The translations under genes and the position numbers were made by a program. Below the pieces are notes generated by a model. The model ran no database searches. It saw only the letters and a program-made list of their open reading frames with translations, and was not told the origin of the DNA. A DNA stretch of 64,000 bases from assembly GCF_039523075.1 (NCBI RefSeq), contig NZ_BAAAEP010000001.1, positions 186,001 through 250,000 on the forward strand. Direction: 5' to 3'. The number at the start of each line of letters is the position of its first letter. Within the stretch, counting starts at the first letter, position 1. Positions 1 to 8,753 of the stretch are shown here, piece by piece. Source of the DNA: Caenispirillum bisanense. GTDB taxonomy: Bacteria > Pseudomonadota > Alphaproteobacteria > Rhodospirillales > Rhodospirillaceae.

Positions 1-377
1 CCCTGACCACGGCGGCGACGGTGGTCAGCGCCAGCCTGTGGAGCGTCGGCATCGACGGCGCCTACCTCGACCGTCAGTATTTCCCGCAGTACGTTCCCAT
101 CGTCTCGCGCCGGCTGTGGACGCGCCTGCCGTCCGACGTGCGCGGGGCCATGACGGCGGAGTGGGAGGCGCTGGTGCTGGAGGCGCGCACCATGGCGGCG
201 GCCGACCAGGCGGCGGCGCTGAAGATCCTGGCGGCCAACCGGGTGACGGTCGTCGAACCGCCGGCGGAAGCGCTGGCCGCCACCCGCGAGGCGCTGCTGG
301 CCGGTCAGGACGCCATGGTCGGCGCCCTCGGCCTTGATCCCGACCTGGTGGCGGCGGTGGCCGCGGCCCTGGAGTAG
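1..377 (+). CDS. C-terminal end of a probable TRAP transporter substrate-binding protein (DctP-like), 5' truncated by the window
   Basis: The reading frame is open from the left edge (frame of position 3) to a TAG at 375-377, about 124 residues. The visible part has the layout of the last third of a DctP-type periplasmic solute receptor: a hydrophobic stretch, FPQYVPIVSRRLW, the LPSDVRGAMTAEWEAL helix, a long alanine-rich helix, and AANRVTVVEPP before the final helix. Such proteins deliver carboxylates or similar solutes to DctQM permeases. The N-terminal signal peptide and binding cleft lie outside the window, so the ligand cannot be guessed. A histidine kinase gene follows only 4 nt after the stop, suggesting co-transcription. 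Family assignment is by overall pattern from memory and is moderately secure. Confidence 0.6.
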   Translation, partial: LTTAATVVSASLWSVGIDGAYLDRQYFPQYVPIVSRRLWTRLPSDVRGAMTAEWEALVLEARTMAAADQAAALKILAANRVTVVEPPAEALAATREALLAGQDAMVGALGLDPDLVAAVAAALE

Positions 378-381
378 CCCG

Positions 382-2484
382 GTGTCGCCGGGCCCCATCA
401 CCTACTCGCGGCGGGCGTCGCGCCGCCTTGTCCGGGTGGCGGTGGGGCTTGCGCTGGTGCTGGTGGTGGCGCTGATGGCGGCCGGGGCCATGGTGCTGGA
501 TCGCGAGCGCCAGACCGCCCTTGCCCTGGCCACGGCGGCGGCCGACCACCTGGCGCGGCAGATCGCCAGCGAGGCGGCCGGGCTGGCGCTGCTGGGCGAC
601 AAGGCAGCGGTGGATGCTAACCGGGTCCTGTTCCTGCACGAAGGCCGCCCGCAGGCGGTGACCGCCGAACTGGACCTGACGGCGACACTGATGCCGGGGC
701 TGCGGGCGGTGAGCGTGTTCGACCACCTGGGCGAGCCGGTGGCCGCCAGCCGGCGCATGCCGCTGCTGCCGGCCTCGCTGCGGGAGGAGTTGCTGGCCCT
801 GCACCGGGATGCCTGGCGCGACCTGGTGGTGACGCCGGGGGAGGCGGTCGGGCTGGGGGACACGCTGCTGCTCAGCCGCGCCCGCTGGGACGACGGGCGG
901 GCGTTCCAGGGCTATGGCATGGCGGTGGTGGATGTCAGCCGCATCCGCGACTGGCTGGCGGAACAGCCGCTCGGCCGTGATGCCTCGGTGGCCCTGCTGC
1001 TGCCCGACGGGCGGCTGGTGTCGCTGCTGGCCGGGCGGGCGCCCGACCCGCTGGCGGCTCACCTGCGGCCGCTGCTCGACGCCCGCTGGACCGGCGGCGA
1101 TGCCATGCCGGTGGATGGCGACGTCATCGTCGGCGGCAGCGTGTCGCGCGACTTTCCGCTGGTCGGCGTGGTGGAACGGCCGCTGGCGGTGGTGCTGGCC
1201 GACTGGACCCTGCGCAGCCACTTCGCCGCCGGGGCCGCCGTCATGCTGCTGGCCGTGGTGGCGCTGTTCCTGGTCGCCTTCGTCCGCATGGAACGGCTGC
1301 GGCGGGCGTCGGAGGCCGACCTGCGGCTCAGCCGCCACCGCCTGACGGCGGCGCTGGAGAACGGCAACCTCAGCCTGTGGGACTGGACGGTGGAGCAGGA
1401 GGAGGCGGTCTTCGGCGACGGTCTGGCCGCCATGCTGGGCGCCGGCCCCGGCGACAGCGAGGACGCTGGAACCGGCCCTCCGCTGTCCACCATGGCCGAG
1501 TTCCGCGCCCGCATCCACCCGGACGACGTGGCGGCGGTGACGGCGGCGCTGGAGGATCACGTCGCCGGCCGCAGCGACGCCTACGCCGCCGAGTACCGCC
1601 TATGCCGGGCGGACGGCAGCATCACCTGGATCGCCGACCGCGGCCGGGCGGTGGATCGCGACGACGATGGCCGCGCCCGCCGCATCATCGGCGTCCATGC
1701 GGACATCACCGCCCGCAAGCAGGCGGAAACGGCGCTGCGCCAGAAGACGCGGGCGCTGGCCGATTCCAACCGCGACCTGGAGCAGTTCGCCTACATCGCC
1801 AGCCACGACCTGCAGGAACCGCTGCGCATGGTGTCGTCGTACCTGACCCTGCTGCTGCGGCGCGAGGGCGACCGGCTGACGCCGCAGGGGCTCGCCTATG
1901 CCCATACGGCGGTGAACGGCGCGGCGCGCATGTCGCGGCTGATCCGCGACCTGCTGGAATACTCCCGCGTCGGCACCCGTGGCGGTGCCTTCACCGCCTT
2001 CCCGCTGACCGAGGCGGCGGCGGAGGCGCTCGACAACCTGCGCATCACCGCCAGCGAGGCCGGCGCCGACATCGTCATCGCCGACAGCCTGCCGGCGGTC
2101 ACCGGCGACCGTGGCCAGATCGTGCGGCTGCTGCAGAACCTGCTGGGCAACGCGCTGAAGTACCGCCACCCGGAACGGCCGCCGCAGGTGCGGGTGGAAG
2201 GCCAGCGGCTGCCCGACGGCCGGGTCTGCCTCAGCGTGTCCGACAACGGCATCGGCATCGACCCGCAGCACTTCGAGCAGGTGTTCCAGATCTTCCGCCG
2301 CCTGCACGCCGCCGCCGAGTACGAGGGCACCGGCATCGGCCTGGCGGTCTGCCGCCGCATCGTCGACCGCCACGGCGGCCGCATCTGGATCGACTCCGCC
2401 GCCGGGGCGGGGGCGACCTTCCATGTGGAGCTGCCGCCGCCGCTGCCCGATGCCGCCACAGCCGTCGCCACCCTGGCGGAATAA
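382..2484 (+). CDS. membrane-bound PAS sensor histidine kinase
   Basis: A 700-residue kinase. I place the start at GTG 382 because the only upstream in-frame start (334) would overlap the preceding gene by 44 nt. Layout: transmembrane helix near residues 15-38, a periplasmic sensor of about 240 residues without a recognised fold, a second membrane helix near 281-303, and a PAS_3 domain about 313-445 ending in DITARKQAE. A HisKA domain follows with the phospho-acceptor His475 in IASHDLQEPLRMV, then a HATPase_c domain with N-box NLLGNALKYRH and G-boxes DNGIGID and GTGIGLAVCRRIV. There is no receiver domain, and no response-regulator gene is adjacent. The gene follows a TRAP receptor gene by 4 nt, so it may sense the transported solute or its loaded receptor; this is inference from position only. 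Confidence 0.9.
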   Translation: MSPGPITYSRRASRRLVRVAVGLALVLVVALMAAGAMVLDRERQTALALATAAADHLARQIASEAAGLALLGDKAAVDANRVLFLHEGRPQAVTAELDLTATLMPGLRAVSVFDHLGEPVAASRRMPLLPASLREELLALHRDAWRDLVVTPGEAVGLGDTLLLSRARWDDGRAFQGYGMAVVDVSRIRDWLAEQPLGRDASVALLLPDGRLVSLLAGRAPDPLAAHLRPLLDARWTGGDAMPVDGDVIVGGSVSRDFPLVGVVERPLAVVLADWTLRSHFAAGAAVMLLAVVALFLVAFVRMERLRRASEADLRLSRHRLTAALENGNLSLWDWTVEQEEAVFGDGLAAMLGAGPGDSEDAGTGPPLSTMAEFRARIHPDDVAAVTAALEDHVAGRSDAYAAEYRLCRADGSITWIADRGRAVDRDDDGRARRIIGVHADITARKQAETALRQKTRALADSNRDLEQFAYIASHDLQEPLRMVSSYLTLLLRREGDRLTPQGLAYAHTAVNGAARMSRLIRDLLEYSRVGTRGGAFTAFPLTEAAAEALDNLRITASEAGADIVIADSLPAVTGDRGQIVRLLQNLLGNALKYRHPERPPQVRVEGQRLPDGRVCLSVSDNGIGIDPQHFEQVFQIFRRLHAAAEYEGTGIGLAVCRRIVDRHGGRIWIDSAAGAGATFHVELPPPLPDAATAVATLAE

Positions 2485-2661
2485 GCCGCCCCGGCGGGCG
2501 AGTGGCGCCGCCAGGGCACGGAAGCGTTGCCGCATCCTGCTTGATTTGCTAGGTTTCCGGGCTCCCGATGGTGTTGTAAAGCTGCCGTCGCGCCTGCTCC
2601 CCGTCCGGTGCCGTTCCGGTCCTTCGACGGGGCCTCATCGAAACCGACCCAGGCCATTGCA

Positions 2662-5475
2662 TTGACCACTTCTCCCCCGTCCACTCCGAAAGAGTTCGAC
2701 GTCACGCCGGTCGCCATCGAGGACGAGATGAAGCGCTCGTACCTCGATTACGCCATGAGCGTGATCGTGTCCCGCGCCCTTCCCGATGTGCGTGACGGGC
2801 TCAAGCCCGTGCACCGGCGCATCCTCTACGCCATGAAGGAAAGCGGGTACGAGTACAACAAGCCCTACAAGAAGTCGGCGCGCATCGTCGGTGACGTGAT
2901 GGGTAAGTATCACCCGCACGGCGACAGCGCGATCTACGACGCCATGGTTCGCATGGCGCAGCCGTGGTCCATGCGGCTGCCGCTGATCGACGGGCAGGGC
3001 AACTTCGGATCGATGGACGGCGACGCTCCGGCGGCCATGCGCTACACCGAAGCGCGTCTGGCCAAGTCGGCCCATTCGCTGCTGGACGACATCGACAAGG
3101 AAACCGTCGACTTTCAGGCCAACTACGACGAAAGCTCGTGGGAGCCGATGGTGCTGCCGGCGCGCTTTCCGAACCTGCTGGTCAACGGTGCCGGCGGCAT
3201 CGCCGTCGGCATGGCGACGAACATCCCGCCCCATAACCTGGGCGAGGTGATCGACGCGCTGTGCGCCATGATCGACAACCCGGACGTCACCGAGGACGAA
3301 ATCCTGGAGATGGTGCCGGGCCCCGACTTCCCCACCGGCGGCACCATCCTCGGCCGGTCCGGCATCCGCAGCGCCTACACCACCGGCCGCGGCTCGGTGG
3401 TCATGCGGGCGCGCTGCCACATCGAGGAAATGGCCAAGGGCCGCGAGGCCATCGTCGTCACCGAGATCCCCTATCAGGTGAACAAGGCGACGATGCAGGA
3501 GAAGATCGCCGAACTGGTGCGCGACAAGCGCATCGAAGGCATCTCCGACATCCGCGACGAGTCCGACCGCTCCGGCGTGCGGGTGGTGATCGAGGTGCGG
3601 CGCGACCATCAGGCCGACGTCGTGCTCAACCAGCTGTACAAGTTCTCCCAGCTGCAGACCAGCTTCGGCGTCAACATGCTGGCCATCAACGGCGGCAAGC
3701 CGGAGATGATGCGCATCGTCGACATCCTGCGGGCGTTCATCGCCTTCCGCGAGGAGGTCATCCGCCGCCGCACCGTCTATCTGCTGCGCAAGGCGCGCGA
3801 GCGGGCGCATACGCTGGTCGGCCTCGCCATCGCCGTCGAGAACATCGACCCGGTGATCGAGCTGATCCGCGCCGCCCCCGACGCCAACGTGGCGCGCGAG
3901 CAGCTGATGGCCCGCGACTGGCCGGCCGGCGACGTGGCGCCGTTGGTGGAACTGATCGCCGATCCCTCGCATCAGGTCATCGACGGCAAGTACCGCCTGT
4001 CGGAGGCCCAGGCCCGCGCCATCCTGGAACTGCGCCTGCAGCGCCTGACCGGCCTGGAGCGCGAGAAGATCCACGGCGAACTGCGCGACATCGGCAAGGA
4101 GATCGAGGAATACCTGTCGATCCTGCGCTCGCGCGAGAAGCTGTACGAGATCATGCGCACCGAGCTGGTCGAGATGCGCACCGAGTACGCGACGCCGCGC
4201 CGGACCACCATCGAGGTCAGCGAGTTCGAAGCCGACATCGAGGACCTGATCCAGCGCGAGGACATGGTCGTCACCGTCACCCAGTCCGGCTACATCAAGC
4301 GCGTGCCGCTGACCACCTACCGCTCGCAGCGGCGCGGCGGCAAGGGCCGGGCCGGCATGGCGACGCGCGAGGAGGACGTGGTCACTCGCGTCTTCATCGC
4401 CAATACCCACCAGCCGGTGCTGTTCTTCAGCTCCACCGGCATGGTCTACCAGATGAAGGTGTGGCGCCTGCCGCTCGGCAACCCGCAGAGCCGCGGCAAG
4501 GCCATGGTGAACCTGCTGCCGCTGTCGGAGGGGGAGGCCATCTCCACCGTCATGCCGCTGCCGGAGGACGAGGCCACCTGGGGCGACCTGAACGTCATGT
4601 TCGCCACCAGCTCGGGCACGGTGCGCCGCAACAGCCTGTCGGACTTCACCAACATCAAGTCCAACGGCAAGATCGCCATGAAGCTGGAGGAGGGCGAGTG
4701 CCTGGTCGGCGTCGCCACCTGCACCAACGATCATGACGTGCTGCTGGCCGCCCACGGCGGCAAGTGCATCCGCTTCCCGGTCAGCGAGGTGCGCGTCTTT
4801 GCCGGCCGCACCTCCATGGGCGTGCGCGGCATCCGGCTGGCCGAGGGCGACCGGGTGGTGTCCTTGTCCATCCTGCGCCACGTGGACTTCGCCATCGAGC
4901 AGCGCGACGCCTACCTGCGGGTGGCCGGCGCCCTGCGCCGCTCCGCCCAGGCTCCCGGCGAGACGGTGGAGGCGGCGGCGGCGCCCGAGGTGTCGCTCGA
5001 CCAGCTGCTGGCCGATGCCGGCCTGTCGCGTGACGATTACGACACCTTCGCGGCGGCGGAAGAGTTCATCCTCTCCATCACCGAGAACGGCTACGGCAAG
5101 CGCACCTCGGCCTTCGAGTACCGCATCACCGGGCGCGGCGGCCAGGGCATCACCAACATCGACACCGGCGAGCGCAACGGCATGGTCGTCGCCTCCTTCC
5201 CGGTGGCGGGCACCGACCAGGTGATGATGATTTCCAACGCCGGCCAGATCATCCGCATGGGCGTCCACGACATCCGCATCGCCGGCCGTTCGACCCAGGG
5301 CGTGACCCTGTTCCGCACGGCGGCGGACGAGACGGTGGTGTCGGTGGCCCACCTGCCGCTGGACGGCAGCGAGGAAGACGAGGCCGCCGCCCTGGATGCC
5401 GAGGCGGATGCCGTCGACCCGGTGATCGAGACGCCGCCGGCGGGCGATGCCGGCGAGCAGGGGGAGCAGGGCTGA
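2662..5475 (+). CDS. gyrA: DNA gyrase subunit A
   Basis: A 937-residue GyrA, the breakage-reunion subunit that makes the double-strand cut during ATP-driven negative supercoiling. The start is taken as TTG 2662 (protein begins MTTSPPSTP), because the family's conserved block IEDEMKRSYLDYAMSVI then sits near residue 19; GTG 2608 is an alternative. The catalytic tyrosine is Tyr128 in AAMRYTEARL. The quinolone-determining region reads HPHGDSAIYD with Ser89 and Asp93 (Ser83 and Asp87 of E. coli), the drug-sensitive state. The GyrA box QRRGGKG starts the C-terminal beta-pinwheel. The pinwheel carries an insertion of about 65 residues before EEFILSITENGYGKRT, which I believe is common in alphaproteobacteria. 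An acidic tail closes the protein. The stop overlaps coaD. Confidence 0.97.
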   Translation: MTTSPPSTPKEFDVTPVAIEDEMKRSYLDYAMSVIVSRALPDVRDGLKPVHRRILYAMKESGYEYNKPYKKSARIVGDVMGKYHPHGDSAIYDAMVRMAQPWSMRLPLIDGQGNFGSMDGDAPAAMRYTEARLAKSAHSLLDDIDKETVDFQANYDESSWEPMVLPARFPNLLVNGAGGIAVGMATNIPPHNLGEVIDALCAMIDNPDVTEDEILEMVPGPDFPTGGTILGRSGIRSAYTTGRGSVVMRARCHIEEMAKGREAIVVTEIPYQVNKATMQEKIAELVRDKRIEGISDIRDESDRSGVRVVIEVRRDHQADVVLNQLYKFSQLQTSFGVNMLAINGGKPEMMRIVDILRAFIAFREEVIRRRTVYLLRKARERAHTLVGLAIAVENIDPVIELIRAAPDANVAREQLMARDWPAGDVAPLVELIADPSHQVIDGKYRLSEAQARAILELRLQRLTGLEREKIHGELRDIGKEIEEYLSILRSREKLYEIMRTELVEMRTEYATPRRTTIEVSEFEADIEDLIQREDMVVTVTQSGYIKRVPLTTYRSQRRGGKGRAGMATREEDVVTRVFIANTHQPVLFFSSTGMVYQMKVWRLPLGNPQSRGKAMVNLLPLSEGEAISTVMPLPEDEATWGDLNVMFATSSGTVRRNSLSDFTNIKSNGKIAMKLEEGECLVGVATCTNDHDVLLAAHGGKCIRFPVSEVRVFAGRTSMGVRGIRLAEGDRVVSLSILRHVDFAIEQRDAYLRVAGALRRSAQAPGETVEAAAAPEVSLDQLLADAGLSRDDYDTFAAAEEFILSITENGYGKRTSAFEYRITGRGGQGITNIDTGERNGMVVASFPVAGTDQVMMISNAGQIIRMGVHDIRIAGRSTQGVTLFRTAADETVVSVAHLPLDGSEEDEAAALDAEADAVDPVIETPPAGDAGEQGEQG

Positions 5476-6008
5476 TGGCGGACAACGCGCAGCGGGTGGG
5501 TGTCTACCCCGGCACCTTCGACCCCATCACCAACGGCCACCTCGACATCATCACCCGCGCCACCCGGCTGGTCGACCGCCTGATCATCGGCGTCGCCGTC
5601 AATGCCGGCAAGGGGCCGCTGTTCTCGCTGGAGGAACGGGTGGCCCTGACCGAGCGGGCGGTGGCCGCCCTGGGCGGGCCCAACGGCTGCGTCATCGAGG
5701 TGCGGCCGTTTTCCCACCTGCTCATGCACTTCGCGGCGGAATGCGGTGCGTCCACCATCATCCGTGGCCTGCGGGCCGTCTCGGACTTCGAGTACGAGTT
5801 CCAGATGGCCGGCATGAACGCCCGCGTGAACCCGCGCATCGACACCGTGTTCCTGATGGCGTCGGAACGCTGCCAGTTCATCTCCTCCCGCTTCGTGAAG
5901 GAGATCGGCCGGCTGGGGGGTGACATCACCACCTTCGTGCCCGAACTGGTGCGCGAGGCGCTGCACACGCGCTTTGCCGAGGAACGGGCGCAGGGCTCCA
6001 CCCCCTGA
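5475..6008 (+). CDS. coaD: phosphopantetheine adenylyltransferase
   Basis: A 177-residue enzyme of the nucleotidyltransferase superfamily that transfers AMP from ATP to 4'-phosphopantetheine, the penultimate step of coenzyme A synthesis. The N-terminal GVYPGTFDPITNGHLDI contains the (H/T)xGH-type nucleotide site (TNGH), and ISSRFVKEIGRLGGDI is the C-terminal ISSxxVRE signature. Its ATG at 5475 overlaps the gyrA stop codon (TGATG), so the two are translationally coupled. Length is slightly above the usual 160 residues. Confidence 0.96.
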   Translation: MADNAQRVGVYPGTFDPITNGHLDIITRATRLVDRLIIGVAVNAGKGPLFSLEERVALTERAVAALGGPNGCVIEVRPFSHLLMHFAAECGASTIIRGLRAVSDFEYEFQMAGMNARVNPRIDTVFLMASERCQFISSRFVKEIGRLGGDITTFVPELVREALHTRFAEERAQGSTP

Positions 6009-6086
6009 CGGCCGGACCGCAACACCCCATATGACCCCGTGCGCCCGGCGGCCGCGCGCCGGCCGGCCGGGCGGAGGAAACGCACC

Positions 6087-6635
6087 ATGCTGAACCGCAT
6101 TCTGACCGCACTGATCGGAGTCTTTCTCGTCATGACCGCGTCGCAGGCCGCCCAGGCCCAGGATCCCGAAAACACCCTTTACATGGACCTTCAGTCGGGT
6201 CGCGTGGTCATTGAACTGCGCCCGGACCTGGCGCCCAACCATGTCGCCCGCATCAAGGAACTGGTGCGCGAAGGCTTCTACGACGGCACGCCGTTCCACC
6301 GCGTCATCCCCGGCTTCATGGCCCAGGGCGGCGACCCGACCGGCACCGGCACCGGCGGCTCCGGCAAGAAGCTGGACGCCGAGTTCTCCAAGGAGAAGCA
6401 CGTCCGCGGCACCGTCTCCATGGCCCGCGCCGCGAGCCCGAACAGCGCCGACAGCCAGTTCTTCATCGTGTTCGAGCCGGCCTCGCACCTGGACGGCCAG
6501 TACACCATCTGGGGTCGCGTGGTCGAAGGCATGGAACACGTGGACGCCATCAAGAAGGGCTCGGGCCCGAACGGCATGGTCAGCTACCCCGACCGCATCC
6601 TGACCATGAAGGTCGCCGCCGACGCCAAGGAATGA
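6087..6635 (+). CDS. periplasmic peptidyl-prolyl cis-trans isomerase (cyclophilin)
   Basis: A 182-residue cyclophilin-type rotamase. ATG 6087 is preferred over the upstream in-frame start because it has a GGAGG ribosome site ten nt before it and begins a clean signal peptide: MLNRILTALIGVFLVMT, with probable cleavage after AAQAQ near residue 25. The mature part shows the family core: FHRVIPGFMAQGGDPTGTG (catalytic Arg in FHRVI), GTVSMARA, SQFFIVF and GRVVEGM. The exported form points to periplasmic folding of outer-membrane or secreted proteins (PpiA-like). It follows coaD by 78 nt, a pairing of coaD with a cyclophilin that I recall from other alphaproteobacteria. Confidence 0.93.
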   Translation: MLNRILTALIGVFLVMTASQAAQAQDPENTLYMDLQSGRVVIELRPDLAPNHVARIKELVREGFYDGTPFHRVIPGFMAQGGDPTGTGTGGSGKKLDAEFSKEKHVRGTVSMARAASPNSADSQFFIVFEPASHLDGQYTIWGRVVEGMEHVDAIKKGSGPNGMVSYPDRILTMKVAADAKE

Positions 6636-6683
6636 GCGTCGTAAGCGTCTGACGGAAAAAGGGGTGGCGGCGGTTCTTCAGGC

Positions 6684-6712
6684 TTGACCGCCCCGCCCCC
6701 TTTCCCTAGTCT
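6684..6712 (+). promoter_or_regulatory. sigma-70-like promoter of tRNA-Lys
   Basis: TTGACC at 6684-6689, a 17-nt spacer and TAGTCT at 6707-6712, ending 17 nt before the tRNA. Spacing and position fit a housekeeping promoter; the -10 match is moderate. Confidence 0.55.
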
Positions 6713-6729
6713 GCCGCCTCCCCAACCGG

Positions 6730-6805
6730 GGGCCCGTAGCTCAGTTGGTAGAGCAGCTGACTTTTAATCAGCGGGTCACAGGTTCGAATCCTGTCGGGCT
6801 CACCA
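6730..6805 (+). tRNA. tRNA-Lys (anticodon UUU)
   Basis: A 76-nt cloverleaf. The acceptor stem GGGCCCG pairs with CGGGCTC, the D-arm contains AGCTCAGTTGGTAGAGC, the anticodon loop CTTTTAA has TTT at the anticodon, and the T-arm contains GGTTCGAATCC. The discriminator A and the CCA end (6803-6805) are encoded. Confidence 0.98.
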
Positions 6806-6810
6806 AAGAA

Positions 6811-6845
6811 AAGCCCCGGAAGCATCGCCGCTTCCGGGGCTTTCT
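6811..6845 (+). terminator. Rho-independent terminator of tRNA-Lys
   Basis: A 12-bp stem (6811-6822 with 6831-6842) with an 8-nt loop, followed by a short T-rich run, directly behind the tRNA. Confidence 0.75.
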
Positions 6846-7033
6846 TGTGTCTTCGCCGCAGAGCGCGAGCCAGCACCTTCTCCTATGGTCGTATGGCCTA
6901 AGGGCGGGGATTTTTCGGCTGCCTGGTACCGCTTCCGGTGCAATACTCCGGCCGTTGCAAGGAGGTAGCGGGGGTTCCTCCAGCATGACAGGCCGGCCCG
7001 TGGGGGCCGCAGCATGGGGGAGAGTGTTCGTCG

Positions 7034-7819
7034 ATGAGTGTGCCAGATATCCTGCTGTCCTATCCCGCCATCCTGACCAACAAGGACTGGCAGAAGAAGA
7101 AGGGCCCGTTCGCCAAGCTGGCCGGCAAGACCGGCGTCGGCGAATCCCTCAACGCCTGCGAGAAGGCGTGGCAGGCGGTGAAGTGGGGCGTGTTCGACAC
7201 CAGCAAGCTGAAGAACAAGGCGCGCTCCGACATCGAGGGCGCCTGGAAGGTCGCCCAGGGCGAGTACAAGCGCAGCATCGAGCCGCTGCGCAAGGCCCTG
7301 CAGGGCGTCATGGCGACCACCGACAAGACCGCCGCCGCCTTCAAGAAGAACAAGCTGATCCCGAGCAGCGCCACCAAGGCGGCGCAGGACATCAGCAAGG
7401 CGGCGGAGCGCCTGCTGGTCGCCACCCGCTCCATCGACACCCGCTTCTTCGAGGAGAAGATGGAGCGGTACAAGAAGTTCGACAAGCTGAACAGCTACCG
7501 CGACGCCCTGAAGGACCGGGAGCTGGCGCGCGAGTTCCAGGCCTTCTGCGAGAAGGAATTCTCGACGGAGAACCTGGAGTTCCTGGTGCGCAGCAAGGGC
7601 GTGAAGGTGACGGAAAAGAACGCCACGGCGGTCTACGACACCTACATCGCCGTCGGCAGCAAGTCGGAACTGAACCTCAGCAGCGCGCTCCGGAACGCCT
7701 ACAAGAAGTGCATGGAGGAGGGCGACTGGGATGGAATGGCGCGGGTCATGGAGAGCATCCGCGATCAGGTGGAACTGGACATCAAGGACACCTTCGACCG
7801 GTTCGTGGAGACCGCGTGA
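7034..7819 (+). CDS. protein with a C-terminal RGS-like (regulator of G-protein signalling) domain
   Basis: A 261-residue, lysine-rich, helical, apparently cytoplasmic protein. Residues about 152-260 read like an RGS domain. FQAFCEKEFSTENLEFLV matches the RGS4 segment FKAFLKSEYSEENIDFW, VYDTYIAVGSKSELNLSS matches IYNEFISVQATKEVNLDS, and DIKDTFDRFV matches MEKDSYRRFL. By this by-eye alignment from memory, the RGS4 residues that contact G-alpha (Glu83, Glu87, Asn88, Asn128, Asp163, Arg167) correspond to Glu175, Glu179, Asn180, Asn214, Asp252 and Arg256, all identical. Residues 1-150 are predicted helical and match nothing I know. No signal peptide or membrane segment is visible. It is monocistronic: a terminator precedes it and 152 nt separate it from the next gene. 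Bacteria lack heterotrimeric G-alpha, so the partner is unknown. Confidence 0.75.
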   Translation: MSVPDILLSYPAILTNKDWQKKKGPFAKLAGKTGVGESLNACEKAWQAVKWGVFDTSKLKNKARSDIEGAWKVAQGEYKRSIEPLRKALQGVMATTDKTAAAFKKNKLIPSSATKAAQDISKAAERLLVATRSIDTRFFEEKMERYKKFDKLNSYRDALKDRELAREFQAFCEKEFSTENLEFLVRSKGVKVTEKNATAVYDTYIAVGSKSELNLSSALRNAYKKCMEEGDWDGMARVMESIRDQVELDIKDTFDRFVETA

Positions 7820-7971
7820 CGGTCGCGCCGGACAGGCGGCAGATCCTACCTCGCATGGAGGCGGCACCCTGGTGCCGCCTCTTGCGTTTGGCGGCATCCG
7901 ACGGCACCTTCAGTTCGTATACGGCAGGAGCGCCGAACCGCGGCGCGCGGGATGCAAGGGGCCGCCCCGTC

Positions 7972-8235
7972 ATGAAAGCCACCCACGACACCACCCTGGT
8001 GCGCTTCCTGCTGCAGCATTGCGCCGCCGGCGTGATCGCCGGCCTGGTGTTCTGCGCCGCCATCATCTACCTGGACATCGCCAACATGCGCACCCTGCTG
8101 ATGGGGTCCGACCACATGGGGAAGGGGCTCTACCTGCTGGTGGGCTCCATCTGCGGCACCTTCGGGGCGCTGGCCATGGCGGTCGGGGTGATGCGCCTGG
8201 GCGACCATTCCGACCGGCCTGACCGCGAGTACTGA
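7972..8235 (+). CDS. small membrane protein with two predicted helices
   Basis: An 87-residue protein starting at ATG 7972. After a short polar N-terminus it has two hydrophobic segments (residues about 17-35 around AGVIAGLVFCAAIIYLDI and about 50-72 around GLYLLVGSICGTFGALAMAVGV) and a charged tail, GDHSDRPDREY. I do not recognise a named family; similar two-helix inner-membrane proteins of unknown function are frequent in Rhodospirillales. The longer overlapping frame upstream is a shadow of the RGS-like gene. Confidence 0.7.
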   Translation: MKATHDTTLVRFLLQHCAAGVIAGLVFCAAIIYLDIANMRTLLMGSDHMGKGLYLLVGSICGTFGALAMAVGVMRLGDHSDRPDREY

Positions 8236-8327
8236 CCGGCATCCGCCATCACCCTCGCCAGGGCGACCAGCCTTTGACCCCGGCGGACCGCCTGTGGCAC
8301 CATGCCGCCACGGAGTCTCGGGGGATT

Positions 8328-8726
8328 ATGGTCATGGCTATCAGAGGGATGGGCGCCGCCGCGGCGGCCGCGGTGCTGGTTCTTTCGGCAGGGGCGGCCC
8401 TGGCCGACGGCATGCCGCCGGAATTCGCCGATCCGGTCGTGCGCCCGGCGCCGCCGCCGGTGGTGCAGGCGCCGGTGCAGCCGGCCCCGCCGCCGCCGGT
8501 CGCCCTGGTGCCGGAGCCGGTGCTGCCCGACGTGCCGCCGCCTCCGCCCCCCTTCCTGGTCACCTTCGGCGAATCGGTCGGCTACTTCGCCCGCACCGGG
8601 TTTGAGTCGGTCCGCCAGAGCGCGTCGTTCTACTGCGCCGGCTATGGCCGCACGGCGGTGCTCGACAGCCGCTTCCGCATCGGCAGCGACTGGTATTCGC
8701 GCTTCCGGTGCATCCCGTCAGCCTGA
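8328..8726 (+). CDS. exported proline-rich hypothetical protein
   Basis: A 132-residue protein starting at ATG 8328 (MVMAIRGMG) or ATG 8334. It opens with a signal peptide (alanine-rich core, probable cleavage near AALA-DG). A Pro/Val linker of about 45 residues with runs of prolines follows, then a compact C-terminal segment of about 55 residues containing two cysteines (FYCAGYGR and RFRCIPS) that could form a disulfide after export. The layout suggests a periplasmic or envelope protein whose linker spans part of the periplasm. No family is recognised. A terminator follows 27 nt downstream. Confidence 0.65.
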   Translation: MVMAIRGMGAAAAAAVLVLSAGAALADGMPPEFADPVVRPAPPPVVQAPVQPAPPPPVALVPEPVLPDVPPPPPPFLVTFGESVGYFARTGFESVRQSASFYCAGYGRTAVLDSRFRIGSDWYSRFRCIPSA

Positions 8727-8753
8727 CGGTCTTCATCAGGATTACTTCCAACG

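Noticed and set aside
25..1560. 511-codon minus-strand ORF opposite the kinase gene
   Set aside because: High-GC shadow: composition is Arg/Pro/His/Gln-rich without any domain, while the plus strand encodes a complete kinase.
2635..5352. 905-codon minus-strand ORF opposite gyrA
   Set aside because: Shadow frame of gyrA; no domains, His/Asp/Val-biased composition typical of antisense to GC-rich codons.
2662..5475. Quinolone-resistance substitutions in gyrA
   Set aside because: Ser89 and Asp93, the positions usually altered, are the sensitive residues.
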